DNA of 64,000 bases from Agelaius tricolor (lineage: Eukaryota; Chordata; Aves; Passeriformes; Icteridae). The translations under genes and the position numbers were made by a program. Below are positions 44,401 to 56,288 of this stretch, piece after piece; position 1 is the first letter of the stretch; each line of letters opens with the position of its first letter. The notes beneath the pieces were generated by a model. That model was given only the letters and a program-made list of their open reading frames with translations. It made no database searches and was not told where the DNA came from. The DNA lies in contig JALJCS010000001.1 in NCBI GenBank assembly GCA_023055355.1, positions 69,233,381-69,297,380 on the forward strand, given 5' to 3'.

Positions 44401-47400
44401 GAAAAGACTGAGAGAAATATTCTGGAAGAGATTCTGGAATATATTCAGTAGGATGGCAATACCCCAGAGGTATCATATTTGTAAAGGATCTAAGGATAAC
44501 AAGTAAGCAGAAACTAGAAATAGATTTGTAAGAGTACCAACAAAGAGACTAATTGAGATTTGGGTTGCACACTTGGAAGCAGTGTATCCTGGAGCAGGAA
44601 GGTAATGGTCTCTCTAAACACGGCTGCAGGCAGACTGTGCAACGCTTTATTTGTGGACAGCCAACAGAGTCCTTCAAACCTCGTGGTGGACCAAACATCA
44701 GAACTCCCAAGTAATTAATTCTGCCCTACAAATGGAGGTCATGTGGTTGCCTGGACATAAAACATGAATGCTTCATCCACACTCTTTACAACCACTCTGG
44801 AAATCACAAATGTGTTCTAGGCATATTAAAAGAAAGATCTATGCGAATTGGATGGAATTCACATAAAAATAACAGAAATTCTTTGGGAGCTGGAAAGAAT
44901 CAAAAGGAAATGTTACAAGCTTAAACAAGTGTTACTCAGCTTAAGCTAAGCAAGTAAAAAGTTAAAAATGCTTTTTTCTTAAGATTCAGTTTGATCAGGA
45001 AAATTATTTCAAAGGAACAAACCCCAGGAAGGAAAAATAATTATTTGAGGGTGACAAAATGTTATATACACATACTTATTTAGGAACTCAGAGAAAGCAT
45101 ATACTGTGTTCTAAACTAGAGGTAATTGTCCTAATAGAAGAAAATATAGCAGGCATCTGAAACTTCAGTATAATGTATACACTTGTATATGACAGAGACC
45201 AACAGAGATGGACAAAATATTTAATGGAGCTCTGCCATCTCTAAACTAATCTTAAAACATTTTAGGTTTACTCTTATAGCAACACTCCTCTTTCCTTTTG
45301 AATAACAGATGGCTGTTTGTGATCTACATATTGCACTGGTGCTTCTTTCACTTTGTCTGATGCATGAACGAGGAATGCCTCCCATAAGTCAGACTATATG
45401 GCACAAAAAAACAGAGCATCTAAAATTAAATTACTTTCACTCCTTACCATCCAGCCCCATTTTTGTGATTCATTCACAGAAACCCATTTCCCACTTTAAA
45501 ACTAAAATTCAAATAATAACCACATACTCAAGTGTATTTGACTACACAAGTTATAGAAGAATGATAGGGCTTTTGGCAGTTGTAGCACTTGAAAATTTTC
45601 CATTATGACATCCTTCTAATTACTTATTATTTGAACCATTTGGGCTAACTGTCTTCACACCAGACATATTTCTCAATGGAGACTTTCAACTAAATGCTTC
45701 AGCTATTCATCAGAACTAGAATATGAAAAATTATGTTTCACTTTCCTGTTTAAAAGCAATTCTTACAAGCATCTACCTGAACTGCATTGTGCGGAATAGA
45801 AATTTTAGAGTATGGAGGGATTGGCAGCTCTCTTGTAAAAATAAACCTATTACTTTGATTTTTTTAAAAAAAGCTATTCAAATGCTCAACCAATTTTCTT
45901 TGTATACTCCACTACTTGCTAGTAAATCTGTTGAACATACCATTTCTCAAAATAGTATTAATGCTCAAATGTTACATGCCATTACACACTGTTTTCTCTT
46001 TTGAGTCCACTCCCAACTTTTACAGTCATTAGTACAAAGCAACAGACAGAAGGTTTTAAAATTATGCTGGTTCAGCAATGCCAACCACTCTAGCACTATT
46101 CCTCAATTATCTAAGACTTAATGAGTTCATCTTAATCAAATTTCATCAACGAAATTCTCACTGTCATATATGCAAACTCTGAATGTCACTTACTGCTATA
46201 CTGTTAACTGCACCCCAACAATGTGTGTTCTTGTTATCCGAAATTGAATTCCTTATACAATCATATAATTATTTCACTCTTGACAATAGGTCATTTTCCA
46301 AGCATGGAAGGGAACCTCAATGACTTCTTGACATGTAGAATTCTGTCAGCAAACTGCACCTTTACAATTAAGTGTTTACTGGCACTCTACTTACATGATG
46401 CATGTGCTGCTTCTCAATTAACTGCACTTCCTCAATTTTTTCAAAAAGTGGCATAGTTCTACATTGTTACACATATAATTCTTTATTAATTTTTACATTT
46501 CAATTTATATAATTTTCTTGAATACTTATGCATTTTCCTGTAGGCACATTCGGTGGCAGGTTCTTCTGATACAGGGCAACAGTGAGACCTGAAAATATTA
46601 GAAAAAAAATCATTATTAAAAAAAAAAACCAAAAAAAAAACAAAAAAACCAAAGAAAAGGATAACTTTCAATGAAAACTGTTTGAAATGTAAGTTGCTAA
46701 ATGCAAATACAACCCAGGAAACAAAAATGGTCAAAGGTAGTTTTCATTTTCATATAAAGATTATGTATGTTAGTTTGTACATACAACTCATTTACAGATA
46801 GGAACATACACATAAGGATACAATGCATGTTGTAGGAGGGTTGCCTTTTGCACTGCTGTCCAGATTTTTTGAAACAGAAAGCTGTACCATCTTCATGGTA
46901 TACAATGTGTTTTGTACAATGATGATGAGAACTCATTTATCCTAATGGCTAAATTGTCTGCATTGATTAGAGGAACCCATTATTGAAATGTTCAGGGATC
47001 TACATGCAGTCCTTCTAGAATTTAGATAATCAGGTGCAGTCATGTGCAATAACCAGCGAACATCATATATCCTTTTCCATAATCTCGTCAATCTCCATAT
47101 TAAAATTTACTGAAATGCTCTGCCCTGCTGCTTTCACTGAGAGAAGAAATCCATTCATCCATTGGATAGAAACCTTCTTTCATGGAAAGTTCATTTCTAG
47201 TTTATGTCTAATCATTCTACATTGAGAGTGTTCTTTGTCTTAAATATTTTTTCTCCTTTCTTAACTCCAAAGTTCTAGATCTTATTTGATATGCCGTTCT
47301 CCTTCAAATTTCAAGTTATTAGTAACTTTTATTTATAAACTAAGTAGGACTGCACTAAAAACATTAAATGGGCAGACTCCACCTGCAGCCAGCTTCCAAT

Positions 47401-47530
47401 TTTATAGTCCTTCTCTCAAAACAATCCATCAAAACTTCTCATCAGCAATTCTTTATGTTATGCATCTTCCTTCTTTTCTCATATGACACTATACGGAATC
47501 TTTATATGAAGCACAGATTAAATCTGATTA
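41482..47530. other. Intergenic, no gene recognised
   Basis: AT-rich, with short A runs (for example 42497-42512) and an A/C homopolymer patch at 46602-46655. ORFs are short and unremarkable. Confidence 0.7.
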
Positions 47531-47600
47531 TGGTGGTGCTTGGATGACAGTTGGACTAGCTGATCTTGAAGGTCTCTTTCAGCCTTGATGATTTTGTGAA
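47531..47600 (+). mobile_element. CR1 LINE 3' end fragment (degraded)
   Basis: TGGATGACAGTTGGACTAGC, TGATCTTGAAGGTCTCTTTC and a decayed terminus GATGATTTTGTGA follow the CR1 3' consensus in + orientation. Confidence 0.75.
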
Positions 47601-50600
47601 ATTGACTTAATTTTGTCAATTATTTTATTTACAAAATACACAGGTACCCCAACAGAATCTAATGTTACTACACCAAAGATATATATCTTTTTTTTTACTT
47701 CTATGCCTTTGCATACCCTAATTTTTTTCCTACGTCCCATACGATGCCCATGGGCTCTCCTTCAAGCACATTCGTGACTTTCCAATCACGTGGCACTGTT
47801 CTTGCCCAGAGAGGTTTATTAAGAGTCTTTGCTAAAAGACTTTTTTGATACTTCTAATATTTTCATAATTGAGACCTAGTTTCATTTTCCCATCAGGTTT
47901 CTAGTGACAAGACACTGATGGTAATGCCACTGACTACACTTCAGCCTACTGCCTAGCCTGTACCTAGTAACTGAGAATTAAAACAGACAAACAAACAAAT
48001 ACACCTCATTAATTAGGATCCTAAGCATTCTTTCCAAAACACTGTTACCCCTACCAATTATTTCAGCAGCCCAAGAGCCACTTTGAGGCAGTTTGGTATG
48101 CACAGGTTGCTCAATTCCTTGCTGTTCACATACTGTCTTTAGATTTTTATCTGATAACATCCAGAGAGTAATTGTCTTTCAGCTGGTCTGATGCACATGG
48201 GTGGTATTGCTTAAAATTCTGGCTTTAGTGGGCTTAACTACCTGGAAGTATAAGCAAGGCTTGTCAGAAATCTCATGTGAGGACTTCTTGCCCTGGGTGT
48301 GTATGGAGCCTTAGAGTCTAACAAGACTATGGACTGTCACACATGACAAAGCAAGGACACATTTGGCAGGCCAGAACTACACAGCGTAGCACCACGTATT
48401 TATTTCAGTGTGAAGATTTAGATCTTTGTTCACTCAGTCAGTGGGGCCACACTGGGAAATAACCTTCCTGTGTAATGCAGGCCGTCTGACTGTCTAGGTT
48501 GAGATACCAACAGGACAGACCACATATAACTCTTTATCCATGTGTCCAGGTTTTCTCTCTGCAGAAACTGTGTTTCTAAGCACCTGCGAAAACAGCACCT
48601 GAGAATATGAGCCACACTCAGCTCTCATTTTGAAATAACAGTTTGGATGAATCCCCTGACTGAGAGAACACTCCAAGATTCCAGATCACAGACCTCATAA
48701 ATACTGAGCATCCTTGAAATCAATAGGAACTCAAACATGGCTGACTAAGTGGGTTTTGAAGTTAAGATGTACTGCTGGAAATTTTACCTTTGTGTCATAG
48801 GCTAAACTCTTGTCACCAAATTTTGCTGCATTCTGCTACTATAAATAGCAGCAAAATGTGGATTTTCCCTTGGCCTCCATCATGTATAGTCACTAGATGA
48901 TTCTGTTTCTGCTTATATTTGCATTTACAATTTTTTGTGAACTGCAGATATCATTTTGTGACCAGTTTTTTAAAGTAGCTACACAGTAAGCATTAAACAA
49001 AAATAAAAACTGACATGCCTTTTGTTTAAAAAAACAGGGCAAACCTTTATTGATTTTTCTCTTTGGAGAAATTCTGACTTAAAAGACAGTCATCAGTTAT
49101 GCTGAAAAGTAATACTATTAATACTCAAATTTTGATTGTACAGCTGTTTAGCTGTGCATGATTAGGACCAGTTATATATTCAAGAGTGATTATTTTCATG
49201 CAAATACTTGGCTGGCTAATGGGGAGAACAGCTGCTGCTTAGCAACTGGAGGAACAGAGAAAGGGGGTGACTTGCTTTATAACAGAAAATGGCATGAAAC
49301 CTTAAGAGAGAGAACATATAGTGTTTGGAGAGAAAATGAGCGGTAGTGCTGTCTGACCAGGATATGTCCTTTTACAATTACTGACACCCTAGGACAGCAG
49401 TATTTTCAGGTAATGAGTGTAAACTACAAGAAAATTTATATATCATACATGCATACACACATGTGAGTGAACAACACATAAAACAACTCCTAAAAACAAA
49501 TACTGACACACAAATTGAAATGTAGGAAATCCAAAAACAGGCTTTGTGTCTGTTATCTGTTGAAAGGGTTAGGCCAATTTTCAGACTTCAGCAACTTAAA
49601 ACTACCACAAGCCAAGCTTTCTGGAAGAAGTGCTCTCTTTCCTCCTGCTGCTCAATCTCAGTCCCTGCACTGCCTCCTCCTCTGTGCAAGCACAGCCCTA
49701 CATAATGAAGCAGATCAAGGACCTGATGGAGGTTAAAACTAACCCATTTCTTAGTGGGATTGCTTTTACCTGGCTCAGTTTCCAAGCCAAGTTTCTTGTG
49801 CAGCTAATCAAATGCTTGCACTGACATAGGAGGAGGGCAGGGGACCTCCCATGACAGTGCTGACTCAGTCTTACCTTGGTGCAACCCTGCAGACAAACCT
49901 ACTGACCTGACTGCAAGACAAAACTGAAAGCAGAAGTGAGCTGCAGGAAACTACTGGAAACGGAAAAGGCACCACTCACAAAGCATGCAAGTTCCACAAA
50001 AGTGTCTGCACAGGTTTAATGTACATTGGGATTACACTATTTACATCAAAAAGGAAAGTCACTTTATTTTTTTCTGAGAGTAACATTCAACATTTTCAGA
50101 AATCAAATTAATACCTCAGTAAGAACAAGAAACTGACACTAGGTTAGGTATCAATTGTTCTTTCTGATTTCAAAGCATGGTTCTCCCTGATTTAATAAAC
50201 AACATAAATATTGTCATTTTAAATGGAATACTCTGCATGACATGCTTTAGCAAATCCTGCTTGATGCTTCTAACAAGTTAGTTATTTCAGCTTTCTACAC
50301 TATTCTACTGTGGGCAACTGGTTTCTCTTCAGCAGGACTCCCAGGTATGAACTTGTGCTACATCTCACACACTACACTCATTCAGCAGAAACCAGAATCC
50401 ACAGTGGCTCAAATGTCTTGGTTTATTCACCAACCCAGCTGAGGGGCAGATCCACCATCATGTTCTCCTGCCTGAGCAGATGACAACAGAATACAACAGA
50501 ATACAGTACTCCCCAGCACAGAGGAGAACTGCTGACCTACCCTCAGCTCATGCAGGCACCAGACCACATCTGCCAGGGTTCAAAGACATTACACTGTCAG

Positions 50601-51559
50601 TGGAGGGAAGACACAATGCTCAGCAAGTTAAGAAGATCATGTGAACAGAAAGTAAACAGAGCATGCAATGGAGTAACACAAGAACTGTTACTGTCCCTAC
50701 CAAAGTTCTATGGAAAATTAAGGAAATGGAGTAGTGAGGGAGCAGTACAAAATGTATTCAAATAACAATAGTTAAAGATGCTGTTTGTTAACAAGCCCCA
50801 CCAGCAAGCTCCTAGTGATTTATTAGCCTTTGTGAAATCTAAGCATTCATAAGAGTATTTTTGCAGTTCCAAAGGTTTTCCAAATATTAGCTTTGCAAAT
50901 GTAAACAACTGTCAACAATTAAAGTTGTAGCTCAGTTTTTCTTTAGATACAGTGAAAATAGTTTGGATTTCAACCCTATTTCAACCACTTCTGTGACACA
51001 AGATTTCTTGATGACTAGGTAGTTGATTTTCTTTTTCTGTTCACATAAAAATGAGTTTAAGGAGGAAAACAGATGTGAGCTAGAGAAAATAAACAGCTTA
51101 CAAAGAAAGAGTAGGAAACCAGTTACCCCTGAGTAGACAGGCAAGCTTCCTGTTCATTACAATGAAAAAATGAAGGGTAGCAACTGCCTGACCTGTCTTT
51201 TGTTCAAATCTAAACCCAAAACACATGTAACCAAAATGCAAAACATGTGTTCTACATATTGGACGTTTGTCAGGTTTTATAGATTTGTACATTTGTCTCG
51301 TATCATCCAGTGCTGCACGCACATGTAGCAGCATCACTCTGAGTGCATGTGAGAGCATTTGGCCCTTTAACCGGCTCATCTCCCACACCGCCAACTCTGG
51401 ATATTTGCTATGGTTTGGGGTTTTTACCCGCGGACCCGCAGCTCTCAGACAAAGAGACTGCAACAGGACCTAAAATCAACGTTTTTTCAGTGCCTCAACC
51501 TGAAGTCAAGCCTGTTTGATGGCTTTCAATAAAAGCCTGTACGAGAGCCATGCAAACCG
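47601..51559. other. Intergenic, upstream flank of the REV3L CpG island
   Basis: No coding sequence recognised. If the divergent antisense transcript known near human REV3L is conserved, its exons could lie here on the - strand. A consensus-like minus-strand donor (reads AAGGTAAGACT) occurs near 49868-49878, but splicing cannot be shown from sequence. Confidence 0.6.
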
Positions 51560-51955
51560 CAAAGTAAGCTCTCCTGAAGGGCGGAGGAGGCGGAGGAGCA
51601 GGAGCAGCGGGAGCGGGGGGACGCGGCCGCCGCGGGGCCGAGCCGCCCGCAGGGACGCGGGGCCGCGACCCCGCCCCCGCCGCTCCGCCGCAGCGCGCCC
51701 GGCCCGGCCCCACCCGCCCCGCCCATTCCGCGCGCCCGGCCCCGCCGCCAATCGCCGCCGTCCCTCCGCAGCCCCGGCCCCGCCCCGCTCCCGCGCCGCG
51801 CGCGCTCACCGTCACGGCCCGAGAGCGCGCGGGCGCCGGCGGAAGCGCGGCCGCTCCACCCCTTCCTCCCGGTGCCGTCCCCCTCCTCGCCCTCATCTTC
51901 TTAGGGTTTGGGGTTTTTTTTGGCCGGCCCCTGCGGCGTGGGGAGACTCACCTCC

Positions 51956-51975
51956 CCGCCATTCAAAATGGCGGC
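51956..51975. promoter_or_regulatory. Inverted YY1 motif pair
   Basis: CCGCCATT, spacer CAA, AATGGCGG: a perfect inverted repeat in which each arm carries the YY1 core (ATGGC on opposite strands). The + arm reads AAAATGGCGGC, a strong match to the promoter-type YY1 site. Confidence 0.75.
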
Positions 51976-52312
51976 CGACCCAGCTTAACCCCGTCGTGTC
52001 CCGGCAGCGCTGCCTCTCCCGTCCCATCTGCGGCTCGGGATTCCGCAGCCTCACCCTCAGCCCGCGCGGCCGATCGCCGAATCACCGAGGCCGTCCCTCT
52101 GTCCCTCCTTGCCTCCTCCGTCGCCACCAGGGGAGGCGAGAGAAAGATTTTTCCCCCGCTCCCACGCGCGCTCGCGCCCCGCCTGCCGAGCCCAACCGAA
52201 AGGTGGGGGGGGAGACCGTGTGTGTGTCGGAGAGTGACGGACACCTCCTCCGCTCGTTGAGCCCCTTTCCCCCCCAACACATGGCCCATCCACCCCCCTG
52301 CCCGTTCCCCCA

Positions 52313-52423
52313 ATGGTTGCATCCGTGACGACATCATCATGGCAACAGCAGCTGCAGCCCGGGGCCGGGGCGCCGCCGTCGCCGCCGGGGCGTCCGCGGG
52401 GCACGAGCCCGCGCAGTCCCTGA
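52313..52423 (+). other. Upstream ORF, 36 codons, in frame with REV3L
   Basis: ATG at 52313 reads 36 codons to TGA at 52421-52423. It is in the REV3L frame and its stop closes that frame upstream of the real start. Relevant only if transcription begins before it. Confidence 0.4.
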
Positions 52424-52449
52424 GGGGCGCGCGGCCGCACGGGCTGTAG
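52339..52449 (+). other. Upstream ORF, 36 codons, strong start context
   Basis: ATCATGG gives A at -3 and G at +4. The frame (MATAAAARGRGAAVAAG...) ends at TAG 52447-52449, out of frame with REV3L and 284 bases before its ATG. No further ATG lies between it and the REV3L start. Confidence 0.45.
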
Positions 52450-52502
52450 GAGCGCGCGGGGGGCGCGCTGCCGCGCACGCGCCCAGAGCGGCGGCATCAG
52501 GC

Positions 52503-52524
52503 GGGGGAGGGGGGGGGCGGGGGG
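52503..52524 (+). other. G-quadruplex-prone tract in the REV3L 5' region
   Basis: Runs of 5, 9 and 6 G separated by single A and C. Long enough to supply four G-triplets on the coding strand. Confidence 0.6.
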
Positions 52525-52732
52525 AGCAGAGACACAGACAAGGCGCGTGCGGGGCTGTGCGCGCTCCCGCGGGCGGGCGGGCGAGGAGCGGCAGGCGCGG
52601 GGAGTGTTGCGCTCGCGCGCGCGCTCGCTGCGGCGGCAGCGGCGGCGGGCGGGGGGACCCGTGCGGGCTCCGCGCTCGCTCCGCGCTCGCTCGCTCGGTG
52701 CTGTGCTGGTGCCTCGGCGGCGGCGAACAAAC

Positions 52733-52871
52733 ATGTTCTCAGTGCGGATCGTGACTGCCGACTACTACATGGGCAGCCCGCTGCCCGGCCTGGACCCCTG
52801 CCAGTCCCGCTTCCGAGAGGCCCCGGCCAAACGGGTGCCCGTCGTGAGAGTCTTCGGCGCCACCCCTGCAG
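52733..52871 (+). CDS. REV3L: REV3L first coding exon (DNA polymerase zeta catalytic subunit), 3' partial
   Basis: ATG at 52733 (A at -3) opens 46 codons plus one base before the donor CAG|GTAAGG. The product begins MFSVRIVTADYYMGSPLP and ends VPVVRVFGATPA, matching the human REV3L N-terminus (MFSVRIVTADYYM.SPL.GLD, then K.VPVVRVFGATPAG). REV3L is the B-family polymerase of Pol zeta. With REV7 and the accessory POLD2/POLD3 subunits it extends from mispaired or damaged termini during translesion synthesis in the nucleus. Only the start of the N-terminal polymerase region is present. All other exons lie beyond the window. The ATG is chosen by homology. The frame stays open upstream to the stop at 52421-52423 but has no other ATG. 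Confidence 0.96.
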
Positions 52872-55800
52872 GTAAGGGATGACCCCCGCCACCGACGGGC
52901 GGGCGGGGACGTCCCCCCGCTGCGGCGCCGCGGGTCGCGCTGGCGCCGGCCCCGCCGCCGCCCACCCCGCTCCCGCTCTTTGTGGCTGGGTCGCGCTCCC
53001 CCCTCCGCGCCCGGCGCCGCCGCTGCGGCGCGTCTCACCTGCCAGCGGGGACGGCAGGGCAGCGGCGGCCAGCAGCGGGGACCTGCCCCGGGTGCCGCGC
53101 CGCGCCCGCCCGGCGGCGGTGGGGGCTGCGGGGCCGCCGGGGCTTTGTGCGGGGCTGCCCCGGGAGAGCGGCGCAGCTGTGCAAACACCGGGGCCGGCCC
53201 CTGCCGCCCTCGCTGCCGGTGCCCACCGCCGCTCTCCTGCCCTTCCCGGGAGCTGTCGCTGCGGGAGGGCGAGCGGACGAGGGGAAGCCGCTGAGCACGG
53301 GCACAAGCGGGACTTGTGCGGCACTTGGGAAGTGGGGGCTCGGGGCTCGTGTGGCCGCACGGAGCGCGCACGGCCCGAGGCACCGGTGCTGCAGTGCAGC
53401 GTCCTGAGCGCCGGCCACATGTTGCCCCCCGAGACTCCCGAATGTCACATGCCACTTCTCCACTGCCTCTTCGCCCTGTGGCCTTGTGCTTACAGCCGTC
53501 TCACGACTCAGACGTGTTTCTGACCAATACAAACAAATGCGTTGTCAGAGCAAATTTCGAACAAATTAAATACTTAGGAAAATTCATTGAATATGTATCG
53601 TAGTTTGCCCATACGTTAAATATTAAATTGGAAAAACCCCTCGCTTTTGAGATATTAGGCATAATAAGTAAGCATTATTGCTTATGATCTCTTTACACTT
53701 ATGCTGTGTAATGCTGACCTTGGGAATTAAGGTATTTCTGCATATTTTATTGAATGGCATGTTGAAAATTATCTATTCATGCACATACATTAAATCTTAG
53801 GCAAGACAAAAACATATAATAAAAGAGCACAGCAGAGGTGTCTTTCCCTTCAGGCAGTTATTATAGTAGAGCAGCTATTTTTGTTGTCTTTTTTGTCGGC
53901 TTGTTTTTTGTTTGGTTTTGTTTGTTTTTTTTTAAATCCAGAATTAACTGTCTTTTCTGTTTAAGCACAAAGGAACGTGACATATTCAAGCTGTTGTGTT
54001 CTGATGCAACTACAGCTCCAAATTATTAAGTGAATGAGTGGGATTAATAGATAAAATATTGAAATAGTGGGACCTATTTTATTGTAGCTCTAATTCTGCA
54101 TACAAAGGAGATATTATGTAATAATATTTATGTAATGGCAGGAGTAACTATTTCATGATTAAAAAATGTAGAGCCTGAGGTTGTTGGCAGGTAGCAGGAT
54201 TTTTGTGCATGCGTGTGGTTAACTCATTAAGGCTTATTTTCTTTTAAGAAAATGTTTAGGCTATGCCATATCATGAATGTGGCATCATAAAGTAAACAGT
54301 GAAGTAGTTTAGTTGTCCAGCTATTAGGAATATGGTAGGAAATCCCTGGCTTCCCCAACCATAAACTTTAATGTCAGTTTGCATAATAGAAGTGTTTCTA
54401 ATTTGACTTTGTTAGAGAAAACAATTCACTGGAGTCTGCAAAAGCAGTGTTACTTGTCTATCCCATTTATTTCCTTTTTGAACTTTTAAATTTTTTTAAT
54501 GTTTTGTACCTTTAGTAATGTTTGCTATTAAGCTTCATGAGCTTCTTACTGCATCTCTGCATTGGTTTTTGGGTTTTTTTCCTTTTTAGAAAAGCAGAAA
54601 AATGTAATTCTCTCTCTTCAAAGGTGTTGGACCTAAGCACTCATTGCCAGAATTACTCTGACAGTGATTCTCAGGCTATTTCTTGAGAGCTGAAATTTAA
54701 AACAAAGTGTAATCACTTACATTTACAATGACATTTTTCTTTGAGGAAAAAGAAATAGTGAAAACAACTTCTAGCATACTGTCCGAGACAATGGGATGTC
54801 CTTATTGTTTGGCTTACAGGCAGTGTGATGCTTTTCTTCACTGGAGTTGGTCTGGGTGGGAGTAACCCTTTCTCACTGGGTTTAATGTGTGTGCCTTGCC
54901 TCCAGGAAAGGTGCTCTGCTGCCTTGTTGCCTCCATGGTAGCAGCCTATTATGGCTGGATGGGCTGCTCCACCTCCAGCATGATTAACTTTGCACAACTC
55001 TTAGTGTGTTTATAGCTGTGTGCCCAAGCTGTGCAGGTAATTGGGAGTCAGGGTCAGAACAGACTCCAAATGTCACCTGCTGAGCGAAGGGGGTTTGATT
55101 GGTATGTGGCAGTGGCTTATGCAGATGTTCAGAAAGTCAAACATCTGGCACTGCTGTATCCTTGTGTCCACCAGCAGCTAAGGAGAGTGGTCCTGAAGGC
55201 ACCCACCTGTGCTTTCTGCCCCATCTTGTGGAGGAACTGCACTCAGTGAGGTGTGTGGATGACAGGGATTGCCAGTGTTACCTTTGAAGGCTTTTATGTA
55301 AGCCAGTACTCAACAATTAATTTGTAAAGGTTTACTGGTACAATCTATAAAATTAAAGTGGCTTGTGGTTGGGGGAAGAAAAAGCCAGACTTTTTAATTA
55401 AAAGTAATGAAAGGATCAGCTTCTAGAATGGACTGTGCTGGCAATAACATTTGACAACTTCTTTATGTCTTTTGAGGAAGAAATCTTGTTTTATTTGGTA
55501 AGGCTATACAAATTCTGTCTTGATGTCCTACATCTTTGCATAATAAGAGCTTGAAAGACAAGGAATCAAAATTTTGTTTAAGCCCAAAGATCTGCCTGCT
55601 ATATTCTGTTATTTTGTGAAATAAAGAGTAAAATTCTGATTACAGTAGCAAAAGGTGAAGTGAGCTGGTTGAGCCATTTCATTCAATTTTAGCTGTTTAA
55701 GCAGACTGGCATGTCTGTTGACATAGTGACGTGGACAAAAGTATAATTTCAGAAATGCTGCAACACTGCCATGGTGGTAATGCAATGAAAGCAGTGTTGG

Positions 55801-56288
55801 ATTCATGCTTTATTGTACAAGGGCATAGATATTATCTGATACACCAGTATTTGTATCTCTAAGGGAGTCTCATAATATTGCTGCTTTTACATAAAAAAAA
55901 ATAGATTTTAATTCACTAGGTAATGCTCAAGTATGAAACAACGTCACATTCTATTCTCAGGCAGTATGGTCTGCTAACTAGTACTTTTGTAAATGCTCTT
56001 TGTAAAAATAGGAAAAGACTGAAAAATTGCAAGACCTCTTGTTTAGAGTGAAATCTTAATGAAAATTTATTTTTCTGTTAGTGTATTGCTCTTAGTTGTA
56101 TTGTCAATTCTTGAATTGTCATTCCTGTTGCCAATCTGAATCCTAAGATTTTTGCAACCATGTAAGTACCTGAATTTATAGCTTCAAAAGAGATATATTT
56201 AAGGTAAGACATATCTGTAATCATAAAAGTCATGTATGTTTATAGTTTTGTTTGGGAAGAGGTTATTCCATAGATCTTAGTCATTGAA

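Larger units (their letters stand above)
51560..53450. promoter_or_regulatory. REV3L: CpG island and probable bidirectional promoter of REV3L
   Basis: About 1.9 kb of very GC- and CpG-rich sequence around the first REV3L coding exon. Visible motifs are an inverted pair of YY1 sites (51956-51975), CCAAT at 51748-51752 and CCAATGG at 52310-52316, an NRF1-like GCGCACGCGC at 52473-52482, an ETS-like CGGAAG at 51840-51845 and TGACG at 52326-52330. No TATA box is apparent. This fits a housekeeping, dispersed-start promoter for a DNA repair gene. The island starts well upstream of the gene, consistent with divergent transcription. Confidence 0.88.

Noticed and set aside
51516..52328. 270-codon + strand reading frame upstream of REV3L
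   Set aside because: Low-complexity Arg/Pro/Ala product of the CpG island. No homology recognised.
52497..53420. Long minus-strand reading frame (307 codons) across the CpG island
   Set aside because: Composition is Ala/Arg/Pro/Gly from GC-rich DNA. All frames there are open and it overlaps REV3L exon 1. No domain is recognisable.
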